From positions 111,218-175,217 of the forward strand of contig NZ_JAUSTI010000013.1 in NCBI RefSeq assembly GCF_030812775.1: a stretch of DNA of 64,000 nt, read 5' to 3'. Source of the DNA: Paenibacillus tundrae (GTDB lineage: Bacteria > Bacillota > Bacilli > Paenibacillales > Paenibacillaceae). The position numbers and the translations under genes were made by a program. Under the pieces are notes generated by a model. That model was given only the letters and a program-made list of their open reading frames with translations. It was not told the origin of the DNA and did not search any database. How positions within the stretch are numbered: the first letter of the stretch is position 1; the number at the start of each line of letters is the position of its first letter. Of this stretch, positions 8,778-17,500 are shown piece by piece.

Positions 8778-10931
8778 ATGTTATTTAGGGATGTGGCTTT
8801 CCTGGACTCTTTAATCATGAACAATACAATCTATTTGCGCAGAGCAAACAAACTTATCATTGAGCCGAGCGAATGCGAAGGGCAGAGACAGCTATCCAAA
8901 ACGATTCTGGCGACAGCCCTCAAAAATGTGGAAGCCCTTGGATATACCTTCTCCAATGAGTTGATTCAAGCGGTGAAGCAGTTGTCCAAGGAGCAATTTG
9001 AAGCATTATATACACAGCTTATCCGTGATTTAAAAGTCATGGTGGGTGCCCATGTGGCGTACAAACCAATGTATCCAGGGTTCCCCCTTCAAGTGATGGA
9101 GGAGAATGAGGCAGATTTATATCTGAACGCCATCATCCACTATCTGACTCATGTAACCGCAGAGCATCTGGATCAACCATCGGTGGAGAGATCACCCTTC
9201 ATGGAGCAAACGAAGCTGAACGTGATTGGTCTTGGCACCAAGCAAGCGTTCCAGACGCTAATCTGCCAGATGATCGAAGCCAAGGGTTCCATTTCGCAGA
9301 CAGACAAGGAAGATATCGATGCAGTACTAGAACATGCAGATGCATGTGAGGTGGATGCCATCCTGCCTGCTGAGATCCCGTTCAAAGAAAATGTAGGCTT
9401 CGTGGTTGCTTCATTATTGCAGCATGAACAGGCAAGTATGGAGCGAATCGGTCTGTACTTCAAAACGGCAAGTGATGTCCTCCGTCTGGCGGTTGCCTGG
9501 TCGGATGGGGATGTCAGCCTGGCGCTGGCTTCGCCATTCCGTAAATTCAAGCGGCGTGAGAGACGTCTACTGCTCAGCCTGCTAGAGCAATGTGGCTCGA
9601 TAACAGAGGATATGCTGCGGTACAAGGATCGCTGGATTCGCCTTGGTGAAATTCTACATCCTTCGGAATATAAGCATCGGTATCCGCGATGCCAAGAGGC
9701 TTTTGATATTTTGCGTAACAATAAACCGTATTCAACCTTTAACGGCAGCGTAGAGCTTGCTTTTCAATACCGGAATGTGTGGAGTCTCATCGACTTGTTG
9801 TCACAACGTCCGGGTGAATTCGCGAGAAGATTGGATCACTTGCTGCGGATAACCGAGGATGAGGTGTATGTCGTGCTGGCATTCAGCGAGGTTGTAGGGC
9901 AAGTGTCCACGCCGGTGCTGTTGCAGGTGAAGCAACACTTCGCACAGCGTAATGAACCGCAGGATCTGCGTGTCTTCTTCCCTAAAGGCAATGTGGCGAA
10001 AGCAGTCGCGATCCCGGATGAACTGCCTTATATCGATGAAGCGATCTGCCGTGATGTTGTGCAATTATGCGAACAGGAACTGGTAACGCGGTTTGCTACC
10101 CTTCCTCCACTGGGGAAGACGTATGTTGATCCAAGATTGCACCATTATCTGGTGCCCTTCTCCCAGAGATCGGCAAGTAAGGCGTTGCATACGATTGTAC
10201 GTGGGAGCCGTGTGCCGATGGACGAGGGAGATACGATTCGTTTCTTCAACTGGTGGAAAGAAGGAGTCGTGAATGGTCAATCGACAGGTCGTGTGGATAT
10301 TGATCTATCCGCCGTCATGTATGACGAGAACTGGAACTATGTGGAGCATATTTCCTACACCAACCTTCGGTCATCCAAGTATAAAGCCGTCCATAGCGGG
10401 GATATTGTGGCAGCACCACAAGGTGCATGTGAGTTTACTGATCTGCACATCCCGTCGATTGTGAACTATGGTGGACGATATGTGGTCGCTACGATGCTAT
10501 CCTTTACCAGTCATCCCTACTGCGATCTGCCGGAATGTTTTGTTGGTTGGATGATGCGGAAGAAGCCTGGCTCAGGTGAAGTCTTTGAACCGACTACCGT
10601 ATCTAACAAAATTGATGTCACCGCAGATACGCAAATTGCGATTCCTGTCATTCTAGATCTGGTAGAGCGTACCGTGATCTGGACAGATCTGGCCCTGACC
10701 CGACATCCAGAGCTGAATAACAACGTGGAAGGCAACCGGAAAGGCATGGTGCTGATGGGCAAAGCCCTTACGACGCTGCGCAAACCAGCTCTGCACGACC
10801 TGTTCCTGCTCCATGCGAAAGCCCGCGGTGAGCTGGTGGATACGATGGATCAGGCAGATACGATCTACTCGGTTGAGCAGGGGGTTACCCCTTATGATAT
10901 TGAGCAGATTATGGCGGAGTATCTGGCCTGA
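8778..10931 (+). CDS. TerD-domain protein, 717 residues
   Basis: The C-terminal third (about residues 475-690) resembles the TerD/TerZ tellurite-resistance fold. It has MDEGDTIRFFNWW, then DIDLSAVMYDENWNYVEHISYTNLRS, then KAVHSGDIV, the acidic calcium-binding style seen in that family. The first 450 or so residues are helical and unrecognised (FPLQVMEENEADLYLNAIIHYLTH is typical). It is predicted cytoplasmic. The start is uncertain: ATG 8778 and ATG 8817 (MNNTIYLRRANK) both lack a ribosome site, and an in-frame TAA lies at 8769. TerD proteins are linked to stress, phage and chemical resistance, but a role here is inference. Confidence 0.8.
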   Translation: MLFRDVAFLDSLIMNNTIYLRRANKLIIEPSECEGQRQLSKTILATALKNVEALGYTFSNELIQAVKQLSKEQFEALYTQLIRDLKVMVGAHVAYKPMYPGFPLQVMEENEADLYLNAIIHYLTHVTAEHLDQPSVERSPFMEQTKLNVIGLGTKQAFQTLICQMIEAKGSISQTDKEDIDAVLEHADACEVDAILPAEIPFKENVGFVVASLLQHEQASMERIGLYFKTASDVLRLAVAWSDGDVSLALASPFRKFKRRERRLLLSLLEQCGSITEDMLRYKDRWIRLGEILHPSEYKHRYPRCQEAFDILRNNKPYSTFNGSVELAFQYRNVWSLIDLLSQRPGEFARRLDHLLRITEDEVYVVLAFSEVVGQVSTPVLLQVKQHFAQRNEPQDLRVFFPKGNVAKAVAIPDELPYIDEAICRDVVQLCEQELVTRFATLPPLGKTYVDPRLHHYLVPFSQRSASKALHTIVRGSRVPMDEGDTIRFFNWWKEGVVNGQSTGRVDIDLSAVMYDENWNYVEHISYTNLRSSKYKAVHSGDIVAAPQGACEFTDLHIPSIVNYGGRYVVATMLSFTSHPYCDLPECFVGWMMRKKPGSGEVFEPTTVSNKIDVTADTQIAIPVILDLVERTVIWTDLALTRHPELNNNVEGNRKGMVLMGKALTTLRKPALHDLFLLHAKARGELVDTMDQADTIYSVEQGVTPYDIEQIMAEYLA

Positions 10932-10978
10932 TGTCTGAATATGTACTTCAATGCATAGAGAAATGAATAGGAGATAGG

Positions 10979-11006
10979 GAAGAGCAGCCCAGGGCTGCTC
11001 TTTTTT
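10979..11006 (+). terminator. Rho-independent terminator of the TerD-like gene
   Basis: The hairpin AGAGCAGC/GCTGCTCT with loop CCAGG is followed directly by six T residues, 48 bases after the stop codon. Confidence 0.9.
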
Positions 11007-11101
11007 GTGGATCAGATATAGATTGAACGGGTACATTTTACGGCTATATTGCAGAGTGGAAGATAAGTTGATGAACTAACCCGTGAAGTATGTTTAGCGA
11101 A

Positions 11102-11719
11102 TCAACGAATTAGTTCAATGACTTTAGCTATATTTTCGTTTAAGGATGACATGGTCGTCTTATAGTCTTCTTTAATAATGAAATTCTCAGGATAACTAGT
11201 GATATTGTATAAGGTTGTACTTTCGGAAGAGCCAGAAGCGATCTGATTGGTGATCTCTTCTAGTAGTGTATGAACCTCGTTCCAATGGTCAGGGAAGTCT
11301 GCATTGTTCTCTTTAACATCAAAATAGTCCCTTAACTCGTAGATCATCAGGTACAGATTCTGATTTGTCTCGATAATGCGCTGTACTTCGTTCGTATTTT
11401 CACCATGGTCCATTTTCTGTATGATTGACTCTAGATACGTATAATGGTCTGCGCTCATGCCAGATATAAATCCATCGGAGAAGAATTTAGCTTCATTTCG
11501 TGTATGTGCATTGTTTAGGTTCACCAAAAACCTATATATATTCTGAACACCACTGGAGTAATCCGTGTATAAGTTCGCTTTACTTTCATAGATCGGTGGG
11601 AGGGTGTCATCCTTTTGCTCCATGTTGTTTTGATTAAATACATAGAATTGAATTACGTTAGAAATAAGTACTGCAGCAACAATGATGAAGATGTACTTTA
11701 TTGCATTATTTTTTCTCAA
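11102..11719 (-). CDS. Hypothetical membrane-anchored extracytoplasmic protein
   Basis: A 205-residue protein with one N-terminal membrane anchor (IKYIFIIVAAVLISNVIQFYVF, residues 8-29) and a hydrophilic, mainly helical domain outside. The domain contains INTNEVQR-like and NLNNAHTRNEAKFF segments but no motif I recognise. The start codon is TTG, set by the ribosome site AAGGAG seven bases upstream. It is a single gene with its own promoter region, convergent with the TerD-like gene. Function unknown. Confidence 0.75.
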   Translation of the reverse strand: MRKNNAIKYIFIIVAAVLISNVIQFYVFNQNNMEQKDDTLPPIYESKANLYTDYSSGVQNIYRFLVNLNNAHTRNEAKFFSDGFISGMSADHYTYLESIIQKMDHGENTNEVQRIIETNQNLYLMIYELRDYFDVKENNADFPDHWNEVHTLLEEITNQIASGSSESTTLYNITSYPENFIIKEDYKTTMSSLNENIAKVIELIR

Positions 11720-11918
11720 TGGTCGTTCTCCTTACATAAATATTTACATGCTTAGAAATACAACGCATCCAACGATTAAAAGTTATGATGTTTCTACAGA
11801 ATGTATCGTACTCCATTAACTAACCATATCAGATCGAGCCTACAGAACGGTGCAAGTAAAGTCGGATGTGAACAGAGGGGTTTTGCTATGCTTCCAATAA
11901 CGAGGGAGGGATGATGAT

Positions 11919-12791
11919 ATGGATTCGCTAACGCGCTTAAATGAAGCTCTGAATTACGTTGAAGAGAACCTGCTGTACACTGTCGATATGAAAGAGGTTG
12001 CCCGGATCGCCTGTTGCTCGGAATATCATTTTACACGGATGTTCTCGTTTCTTAGCGGTGTCACATTCTCAGAATACATTCGACGTCGGCGACTGACGTT
12101 AGCGGCGATGGAGCTAGGTCGAAACGATAGCAAGATTATTGATCTTGCACTAAAGTACGGTTACACTTCGCCAGACTCATTCACTCGAGCTTTTCAAAGC
12201 ATGCATGGTGTTACGCCTTCCGAAGTGCGTGATCACAGTCCATCACTCAAAGCCTTCCCGCGGATGACATTTCAGTTAAGCATTCAAGGAGGAAGCGAAA
12301 TGAACTACCGTATTGAGGAAAAAGAAGCGTTTCGAATTGTGGGCATTAGTGAACGGGTGCCAATCATATTCCATGGTGTGAATCCGCACATTGCTGCGAT
12401 GGTTCAGCGTCTTACGCCCGAGCTCATTGATACCATTAAAGGGTTATCGAACGTCCAGCCCCATGGATTAATTAGCGCTTCGATTCATTTCAGTGAGGAT
12501 CGGATGCAGGAGCAAGGAGAACTGGATCACTATATCGGTGCAGCGACAACACAAGAAGCACCAGAAGGTCTGGCACAACTGGAGGTAGCTGCTTCGACTT
12601 GGGCAATATTTACCGCTATTGGTCCATTTCCAAGCACACTTCAGGAGGTTTGGGGACGGATCTATGCAGAGTGGTTCCCATCATCCAATTATGAGCTGAG
12701 TGAAGGGCCAGAAATACTCTGGAATGAGCATAAGGATGTCACTGATCCGCAGTATAAGAGTGAGATTTGGATACCTGTGCAGAAGAGATGA
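11919..12791 (+). CDS. AraC-family regulator with GyrI-like effector domain
   Basis: Residues 1-105 are a double helix-turn-helix of the AraC type (VDMKEVARIACCSEYHFTRMFSFLSGVTFSEYIRRRRL, then DLALKYGYTSPDSFTRAFQSMHGVTPSEVR). Residues 130-290 form a GyrI-like/SOUL effector-binding domain (RIEEKEAFRIVGISERVP ... EIWIPVQKR), as in Rob and BltR-type regulators that sense hydrophobic compounds. The GGGAGGG ribosome site fixes the ATG. No efflux gene is adjacent, so the target is unclear. A good match to the AraC/GyrI architecture at 290 residues. Confidence 0.9.
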   Translation: MDSLTRLNEALNYVEENLLYTVDMKEVARIACCSEYHFTRMFSFLSGVTFSEYIRRRRLTLAAMELGRNDSKIIDLALKYGYTSPDSFTRAFQSMHGVTPSEVRDHSPSLKAFPRMTFQLSIQGGSEMNYRIEEKEAFRIVGISERVPIIFHGVNPHIAAMVQRLTPELIDTIKGLSNVQPHGLISASIHFSEDRMQEQGELDHYIGAATTQEAPEGLAQLEVAASTWAIFTAIGPFPSTLQEVWGRIYAEWFPSSNYELSEGPEILWNEHKDVTDPQYKSEIWIPVQKR

Positions 12792-12902
12792 GATCGCTTG
12801 TTGCCCACGTGTATATGAGCAGGAGAAGAGGTTCCATGTGTAGAATGGGTGTGAGATTCGTTTATATGTTGGCTGACTGACGTTGATCGTGCAAAATCAT
12901 TC

Positions 12903-12952
12903 TAGGGCGTGTCTGAAAACTGTGAAAGACGCAGATGTTGAGACACGTCCTA
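12903..12952. repeat. 50 bp inverted-repeat element (MITE-like remnant)
   Basis: TAGGGCGTGTCT at 12903-12914 and AGACACGTCCTA at 12941-12952 are inverted copies with one mismatch, separated by 26 bases. The arrangement resembles the ends of a very small transposable element or the fused ends of a deleted insertion sequence. No family could be assigned. Confidence 0.45.
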
Positions 12953-12972
12953 CACAGGGGGCACCTGAATCG

Positions 12973-13587
12973 ATGAAGAATAGTGGTTTCTATAAACTAA
13001 AGTTTCTAGTGACACCAGAAGAAATGAGAAGTACATTGGAACTCTTTCAACAGAAGGAATGTCAATTTACTCTTTCGAATTATGCTGCGACCTCGCACGA
13101 TCTAGATCAAGTGTGCGAAGCTTATGCAACCTATTTTCAGTATTTCACAGCACAAGAGAAGCCTAACCAACACCCTCATTGGGTGTATTCTGTTGTCTGT
13201 AATTTAGATGAACGAACCTCTGGGTTTTTTATGAAAAACGAAGGATATAGCTTCCCAGTTCAAGAACAGTGGGCAGAGGACGAATTCCCGTATATTTTGC
13301 TCTCGTTGCCAAAAGGCTTCCAAGTTAATCTCCAGGACGAACAGGGAAATTATTATATCTATGAAGATATTCGGGAGCACCTGCCGTTTACATATGCGTT
13401 ATTTGCAGAGACTTCACAATCGGTCAAAAAAATGACCAAGCCACTTCGATTTAAGGTATACACGGGGGCATCATTAGATGCGTTACAGGAGCAGAAGCCA
13501 CCAGTACGGATAAGCTCAAGTGCTGCCCAAGCGATGAGCACCTCCTGGTTCTTTGAAAAATATAGTTTATCTATGAGCGTGAAGTGA
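12973..13587 (+). CDS. Hypothetical protein, about 204 residues
   Basis: An unrecognised soluble protein, beginning MKNSGFYKLKF. I chose the ATG at 12973 because AGGGGG lies 11 bases upstream. A longer frame begins at 12883, but that extension is encoded by a short inverted-repeat element and is unlikely to be translated. The sequence is rich in aromatic residues (YATYFQYF, NYYIYEDIREHLPFTYALF) and has no signal peptide. The lipoprotein gene starts 44 bases downstream. Function cannot be inferred. Confidence 0.65.
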   Translation: MKNSGFYKLKFLVTPEEMRSTLELFQQKECQFTLSNYAATSHDLDQVCEAYATYFQYFTAQEKPNQHPHWVYSVVCNLDERTSGFFMKNEGYSFPVQEQWAEDEFPYILLSLPKGFQVNLQDEQGNYYIYEDIREHLPFTYALFAETSQSVKKMTKPLRFKVYTGASLDALQEQKPPVRISSSAAQAMSTSWFFEKYSLSMSVK

Positions 13588-13631
13588 GATACAACGTGAT
13601 ATGGAGAATAGAAGGGAGGGACGAGATCCTA

Positions 13632-13937
13632 GTGAAACAGGTAAGGCTTCTTGTAATATTGTTACTGTTCGCTGTTATGATGAGCGCCTGCGGCGAAACT
13701 ACGATGACAACGAATGCGATCGTCTCTGTGGTTGCTAAAGATTCATCTGACTCTGACTATTGGATTGACGTTCAAAATATAGACGACCCTGACCAAGAAA
13801 CGACCAAACTGCATATAAGCGACGAGAATACATGGAATCTTATTGAGATCAATCAACACTACACGGTTACTTACATGCGGGATAAGGGCTCGACTGATGG
13901 GAATTTATCAACTATTAAGAAGTCGGAGTCGGAATAA
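13632..13937 (+). CDS. Small lipoprotein
   Basis: About 101 residues. The GTG start at 13632 is preceded by GGGAGGG at 13614-13620. The N-terminus is a lipoprotein signal: basic VKQVR, hydrophobic LLVILLLFAVMM, then lipobox S-A-C. The mature part is short and acidic (DSSDSDYWIDVQNIDDPDQE) and ends with a KKSESE tail; it resembles small OB-like secreted beta proteins (YTVTYMRDKG). Anchored on the outer face of the membrane. Specific function unknown. Confidence 0.75.
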   Translation: MKQVRLLVILLLFAVMMSACGETTMTTNAIVSVVAKDSSDSDYWIDVQNIDDPDQETTKLHISDENTWNLIEINQHYTVTYMRDKGSTDGNLSTIKKSESE

Positions 13938-13984
13938 TTCAATGTCATAGGTTCATGTGCCACGATTAGAAATGGGGGTATTAA

Positions 13985-14332
13985 ATGGAAGCCCTAAATC
14001 TTCAACTAGATGAAGCATGCATCTCATCGTTACATATATCGCAAGAACAACTAGAAATAGTAATTCAACGATGGGATCTGACCAGAATGAGCATAACGAT
14101 TGCTCACTACACCAGGTTATACGAATACAACTCATTAGGCAGAGAGATCAATACTGTTAATGTACTTCGTGAATCAGAACTGCTTAAGATTGAAAAAAGA
14201 GAATTGAAGGAAATGGATCATGATCTAGAAGAATATGTAAATCTAGTCCACCTCCAGTTCATCGGTTTTAGCGATCTTCCTCTATTAGATATTATTGTCG
14301 ACCCATCAAGAGTGAGTCTTTTATCCAAATAG
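13985..14332 (+). CDS. Hypothetical protein, 5' part of an apparently frameshifted gene
   Basis: Encodes 115 residues beginning MEALNLQLDEACIS. The last residues (after IIVDPSR) look like out-of-frame translation ending at TAG. The adjacent reading frame is open from 14272 to 14631 and continues with plausible protein (GHYSFSQYGLYLKEGSNEL). The most economical view is one gene of about 215 codons with an indel near 14290-14320. The family is not recognised. Confidence 0.55.
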   Translation: MEALNLQLDEACISSLHISQEQLEIVIQRWDLTRMSITIAHYTRLYEYNSLGREINTVNVLRESELLKIEKRELKEMDHDLEEYVNLVHLQFIGFSDLPLLDIIVDPSRVSLLSK

Positions 14333-14631
14333 GCCATTATAGTTTTAGTCAGTATGGGCTATACCTTAAAGAAGGTAGTAATGAACTGTACGCAAGGTCT
14401 TTCTTTCACGAGCCTCATGTATATAAGCTGAACCAAGATATGAAGTCATTCTTCTTATTTCATCTCGTGAGGAACGAAGTAGCGATGCAAATGAGGCAGG
14501 AAGGCAAATATACTACATATATCTATGCTGATGAGTTACGTAAACTATATGAAGAACTTGATCCAATTGCAATGGACAATGTTGAAGGGTATTGGTCGCA
14601 TCTAATCGAGGATTACGAAACTGGACTATGA
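14272..14631 (+). pseudogene. 3' part of the frameshifted hypothetical gene
   Basis: This frame is open from just after a TAG at 14269 to the TGA at 14631, but its first ATG is only at 14440 and has no convincing ribosome site. Its translation (GHYSFSQYGLYLKEGSNEL ... MQMRQEGKYTTYIYADELRKLYEEL) has normal protein composition upstream of that ATG. It therefore reads as the tail of the preceding gene after a one-base shift. A sequencing error is also possible. Confidence 0.5.
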
Positions 14632-14750
14632 GTCCTTTTGTGCTCCTATGAACATCTAACTCTACAATCCGGCCTAACTGGAGACGAGCATCTGGAAAGT
14701 GGTATAATTTTCAACAAGTTGTTTAACGTGAATGAACGGGGAGGATAACC

Positions 14751-15731
14751 ATGAGAGACGACCTATTGGTTCAGCTAGAAGAGTGGCATGAAGAGGATAA
14801 ATACCAGAGTATTGTAGATGCAGTTCAAGCGATTCCTGTGGAAGAAAGAAATTATGAATTGGTTAACCATTTGGGGAGAGCGCTGAATAATCTGGAGCGT
14901 TATGAAGAGGCGGTTGAACAATTCCTGACGGTTGCCGAAGAGGGCAAAGGCGATGCACTGTGGCATTATCGGATTGGTTTAGCATATTACTATCTAGAGC
15001 AATATGATCATGCAGAGGAAGCTTTTGAGAGATCGGATGAACTGGAACCTGGGGATGAGGACACCCTAGAATTTCTGGAGTGGATTCGAAACAATGACAG
15101 TGATGACTCCGATGAGGAGACAGAAACTGAAGAAGATTCTGAATCTGAACATGAGTCTGAACTTGATTCGGAGTCTGTAGAAGAGATTACGACCTCTGCG
15201 CGTACAGTTCCAACAGTACAGCTTAATGAAAACTTCGATCCGACCCACTTCTGGAATGATAGTGAGCAGGCTTTGGAGCAATATGTATCTAATCCGCCAA
15301 GTGAAGGGCTCATTGCTTCCGTTGAAGAGGAACTGGTCTTCAGATTACCAGATTCTTATGTTCAGATGATGAAGAACCATAATGGAGGCGTGCCAAACAA
15401 TCGGTATTTCCCTATTGGTGCAACAGATTCAGGTGTGGAAGAGTACATCGAGTTGAAGGGGATCTTGGGAATTGGCCGTGAGAAACCAAATTCACTGTGC
15501 GGTTCGGCGGGAAGCTGGGCTTTGATCGAGCAGGGTGGTTATCCGGAATTTGGAGTGGTTCTTAGTGAGTGCGCCTCTCAGTCCGGAGTGGTCATGCTGG
15601 ATTATCGTTCATCTGGAAATGACGCGGAACCCGAGGTCGTTCACGTGGACAAGGACAACCAGTATAAGGTGACGACGCTTGCACCAAATTTTGAGACGTT
15701 TGTTCAGGGGCTTGTGCATCGAGAGTTCTAA
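14751..15731 (+). CDS. TPR protein with SMI1/KNR4 (SUKH) domain
   Basis: A 326-residue soluble protein in three parts. Residues 1-105 hold tetratricopeptide repeats (VNHLGRALNNLERYEEAVEQF, WHYRIGLAYYYLEQYDHAEEAFERSDEL). Residues 110-145 are a very acidic Asp/Glu/Ser linker. Residues 175-325 are a SUKH/SMI1-KNR4 domain (EEELVFRLPDSYVQMMKNHNGG ... YFPIGATDSGVEEYIELKGILGIG ... YPEFGVVLSECASQSGVVMLDYR). SUKH domains are common in immunity proteins of contact-dependent toxins, but no toxin gene is adjacent. The TPR fusion suggests a scaffold role. AGGAGG-like ribosome site (GGGGAGGAT). Confidence 0.85.
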   Translation: MRDDLLVQLEEWHEEDKYQSIVDAVQAIPVEERNYELVNHLGRALNNLERYEEAVEQFLTVAEEGKGDALWHYRIGLAYYYLEQYDHAEEAFERSDELEPGDEDTLEFLEWIRNNDSDDSDEETETEEDSESEHESELDSESVEEITTSARTVPTVQLNENFDPTHFWNDSEQALEQYVSNPPSEGLIASVEEELVFRLPDSYVQMMKNHNGGVPNNRYFPIGATDSGVEEYIELKGILGIGREKPNSLCGSAGSWALIEQGGYPEFGVVLSECASQSGVVMLDYRSSGNDAEPEVVHVDKDNQYKVTTLAPNFETFVQGLVHREF

Positions 15732-15908
15732 AACTCCAAGGTGAGGGAGAGGCCAACTGGAGGGACAAGGATTCCGCATCCCTGCACGTGGACAAGCTCC
15801 AGTGTAGGGGATTAGGAAGCATTGTGAAAATGAAGGTCGCGGACAGTGTCTTTAAATAGGCCAGAGTCCAGTATGAAGTGAACTTAATCAAGTCAAAGCA
15901 ATCTAAAC

Positions 15909-15944
15909 AAGCCGTAGCAGGAGTGAATGCTCCTTCTACGGCTT
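15909..15944. terminator. Bidirectional terminator hairpin
   Basis: AAGCCGTAG-C-AGGAG pairs with CTCCT-T-CTACGGCTT around loop TGAATG. It lies between the convergent SUKH and DinB genes. Confidence 0.75.
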
Positions 15945-15971
15945 ATTGTCTTATCTATGATCCATGCGGGT

Positions 15972-16469
15972 TTATGCCGGGTAACCGCCTCCTGGTGGCG
16001 GCCATGCACCATAGAAGCGACGTAACAGTACAATCTCTCCTAGATGATAGGAGTTGTGAGATGCAATGTTGCGCAGCAGTCCGGCGATTGTCTCACCTGG
16101 GAAATACGGCAATGTGTCATCCAGTTGAGCTGTCTTCGCAATAGTTACTGCCTGATCAATACCAGCTAGAAAAGCCTGAATATCTGCTGTCCACGTCGCT
16201 TCATCCTGCGGACCTGTCTCTTCAGGCCAGCTCTCCATAACATTGGTAGGAAGCTGTGGCTTCCGTCCCTCGATATGAGTCAACATGAATTGTTGCCAGT
16301 AGTGCATGTGTTTAACGAGCTGATAGATCGTGTACGGCATATGTTCATGGACGCGCCCGGCGAGCTCTACGCTGATGTCGGGTAGAGCACGAGCAATGGG
16401 TAGATGCCCACGTTCCCCAACGAGTGATTGTACCAAAGCTTGTCCAAACGATTGATTTGCATCCGACAT
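15972..16469 (-). CDS. DinB-family putative metal-dependent hydrolase
   Basis: 165 residues with the four-helix DinB/YfiT-like pattern. The metal-site histidines are in LVKHMHYWQQFM and in HNSYHLGEIVLLRR near the C-terminus. These proteins include thiol-dependent transferases and damage-inducible proteins of unknown substrate. The ATG has a nearby GGAGATGA ribosome site. It stands alone. The family call is sound; the reaction is not known. Confidence 0.85.
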   Translation of the reverse strand: MSDANQSFGQALVQSLVGERGHLPIARALPDISVELAGRVHEHMPYTIYQLVKHMHYWQQFMLTHIEGRKPQLPTNVMESWPEETGPQDEATWTADIQAFLAGIDQAVTIAKTAQLDDTLPYFPGETIAGLLRNIASHNSYHLGEIVLLRRFYGAWPPPGGGYPA

Positions 16470-16792
16470 GCGGAGTCATCTCCTCTAATTCTCTAATTAA
16501 GTTTGTCACCTTAAGAGTAGTATACAATTAAATTTTGCAAAATAAAAATAGGGAGCAAGAGCCACCACACGACCAGTGGTTCAGAGTGATCTATATTGAA
16601 AGAAATGGTTTACCGTTAGTATGGATCTAAATTATACAGGTCATGCTACACAACCGATGGGATGAGTATATGGATGCGCATCGCGTTATGATGATCCAGC
16701 CGCAGAACTTAATCTTTGCTTCACAATGTGAAACCTGTCACGTACTTTTTACCCCTTTTGCGATATAGTGAGTGGTTAATGGAGGGGTTATA

Positions 16793-17500
16793 TTGGCTAT
16801 GGCTATGATCATTTCGAATGAAGCACTTGCTCCGCAAATCTATGTGATGAAAGTACAGGGGGACTACAAAGGGAAGATGGGACAGTTCTACATGTTGCGC
16901 AGTGGAATGAGTTATCCATTGCTACCTAGACCTATTAGTATTTATGACATCGGGGAACATGACATTTCTTTCTTGTACCGCGTCGTTGGGGAAGGAACAC
17001 AGCAGTTATCCAAGCTATTGCCTGGTCAGGAGATTAAGCTGGAGGGTCCGTTTGGGAATGGTTTCCCACAGGTCGAGGGGAGCTTGGGTCTCATTGGAGG
17101 TGGCATGGGTACGGCTCCATTACTGCTGGCTGCCAAGCATTACCCTCATGCACATGTGTATCTAGGATTTGCGGAGCAATCCTTCGGCGTTGAAGCCTTT
17201 CAGGCTGTGGCAGCTTCTGTGCAAGTGAAGGTTGGCGGGAGTATTGTGGAACAGGTGAATCCAGCGCGTTACAAGTATATGTTCTCCTGTGGTCCGACTC
17301 CTATGCTTCAGGCTCTTGCGCTGCAAACGGTAGGGACATCTTCTCGTTTATACATTTCCACGGAACGGCATATGGCTTGTGGTATTGGTGCGTGCTTAGG
17401 TTGTACAATTCGCACCCGTACAGGTAATCGTAGGGTCTGTAAGGAAGGGCCTGTATTTCCCGTTGAGGAGGTGGAGTTGGATGATCTCCATGGCATGTAA
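16793..17500 (+). CDS. pyrK: Dihydroorotate dehydrogenase electron-transfer subunit (PyrK-like)
   Basis: The flavin/iron-sulphur subunit that passes electrons from dihydroorotate dehydrogenase to NAD in pyrimidine synthesis. The FAD-binding barrel has LLPRPISIYDI (residues 40-50). The NAD half shows LIGGGMGTAPLLLAAK and SCGPTPMLQAL. The C-terminus holds the [2Fe-2S] ligands in CGIGACLGCTIRT and RRVCKEGPVF. I place the start at TTG 16793, five bases after GGAGGGG; ATG 16799 is possible. It overlaps the PyrD gene by 20 bases. No other pyrimidine genes are in the window, so this pair stands apart from a pyr operon here. Confidence 0.9.
   Translation: MAMAMIISNEALAPQIYVMKVQGDYKGKMGQFYMLRSGMSYPLLPRPISIYDIGEHDISFLYRVVGEGTQQLSKLLPGQEIKLEGPFGNGFPQVEGSLGLIGGGMGTAPLLLAAKHYPHAHVYLGFAEQSFGVEAFQAVAASVQVKVGGSIVEQVNPARYKYMFSCGPTPMLQALALQTVGTSSRLYISTERHMACGIGACLGCTIRTRTGNRRVCKEGPVFPVEEVELDDLHGM

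Noticed and set aside
9173..9721. Minus-strand frame of 182 codons inside the TerD-like gene
   Set aside because: Arg/Ser-rich shadow translation without a ribosome site; the plus-strand protein is continuous here.
14290..14332. Programmed frameshift linking the two frames at 13985-14631
   Set aside because: No X-XXY-YYZ slippery heptamer in the right phase and no downstream stem were found, so an indel or sequencing error is more likely.
15008..15313. Minus-strand frame of 101 codons rich in Ser
   Set aside because: It is the antisense shadow of the acidic Asp/Glu/Ser linker of the SUKH protein.
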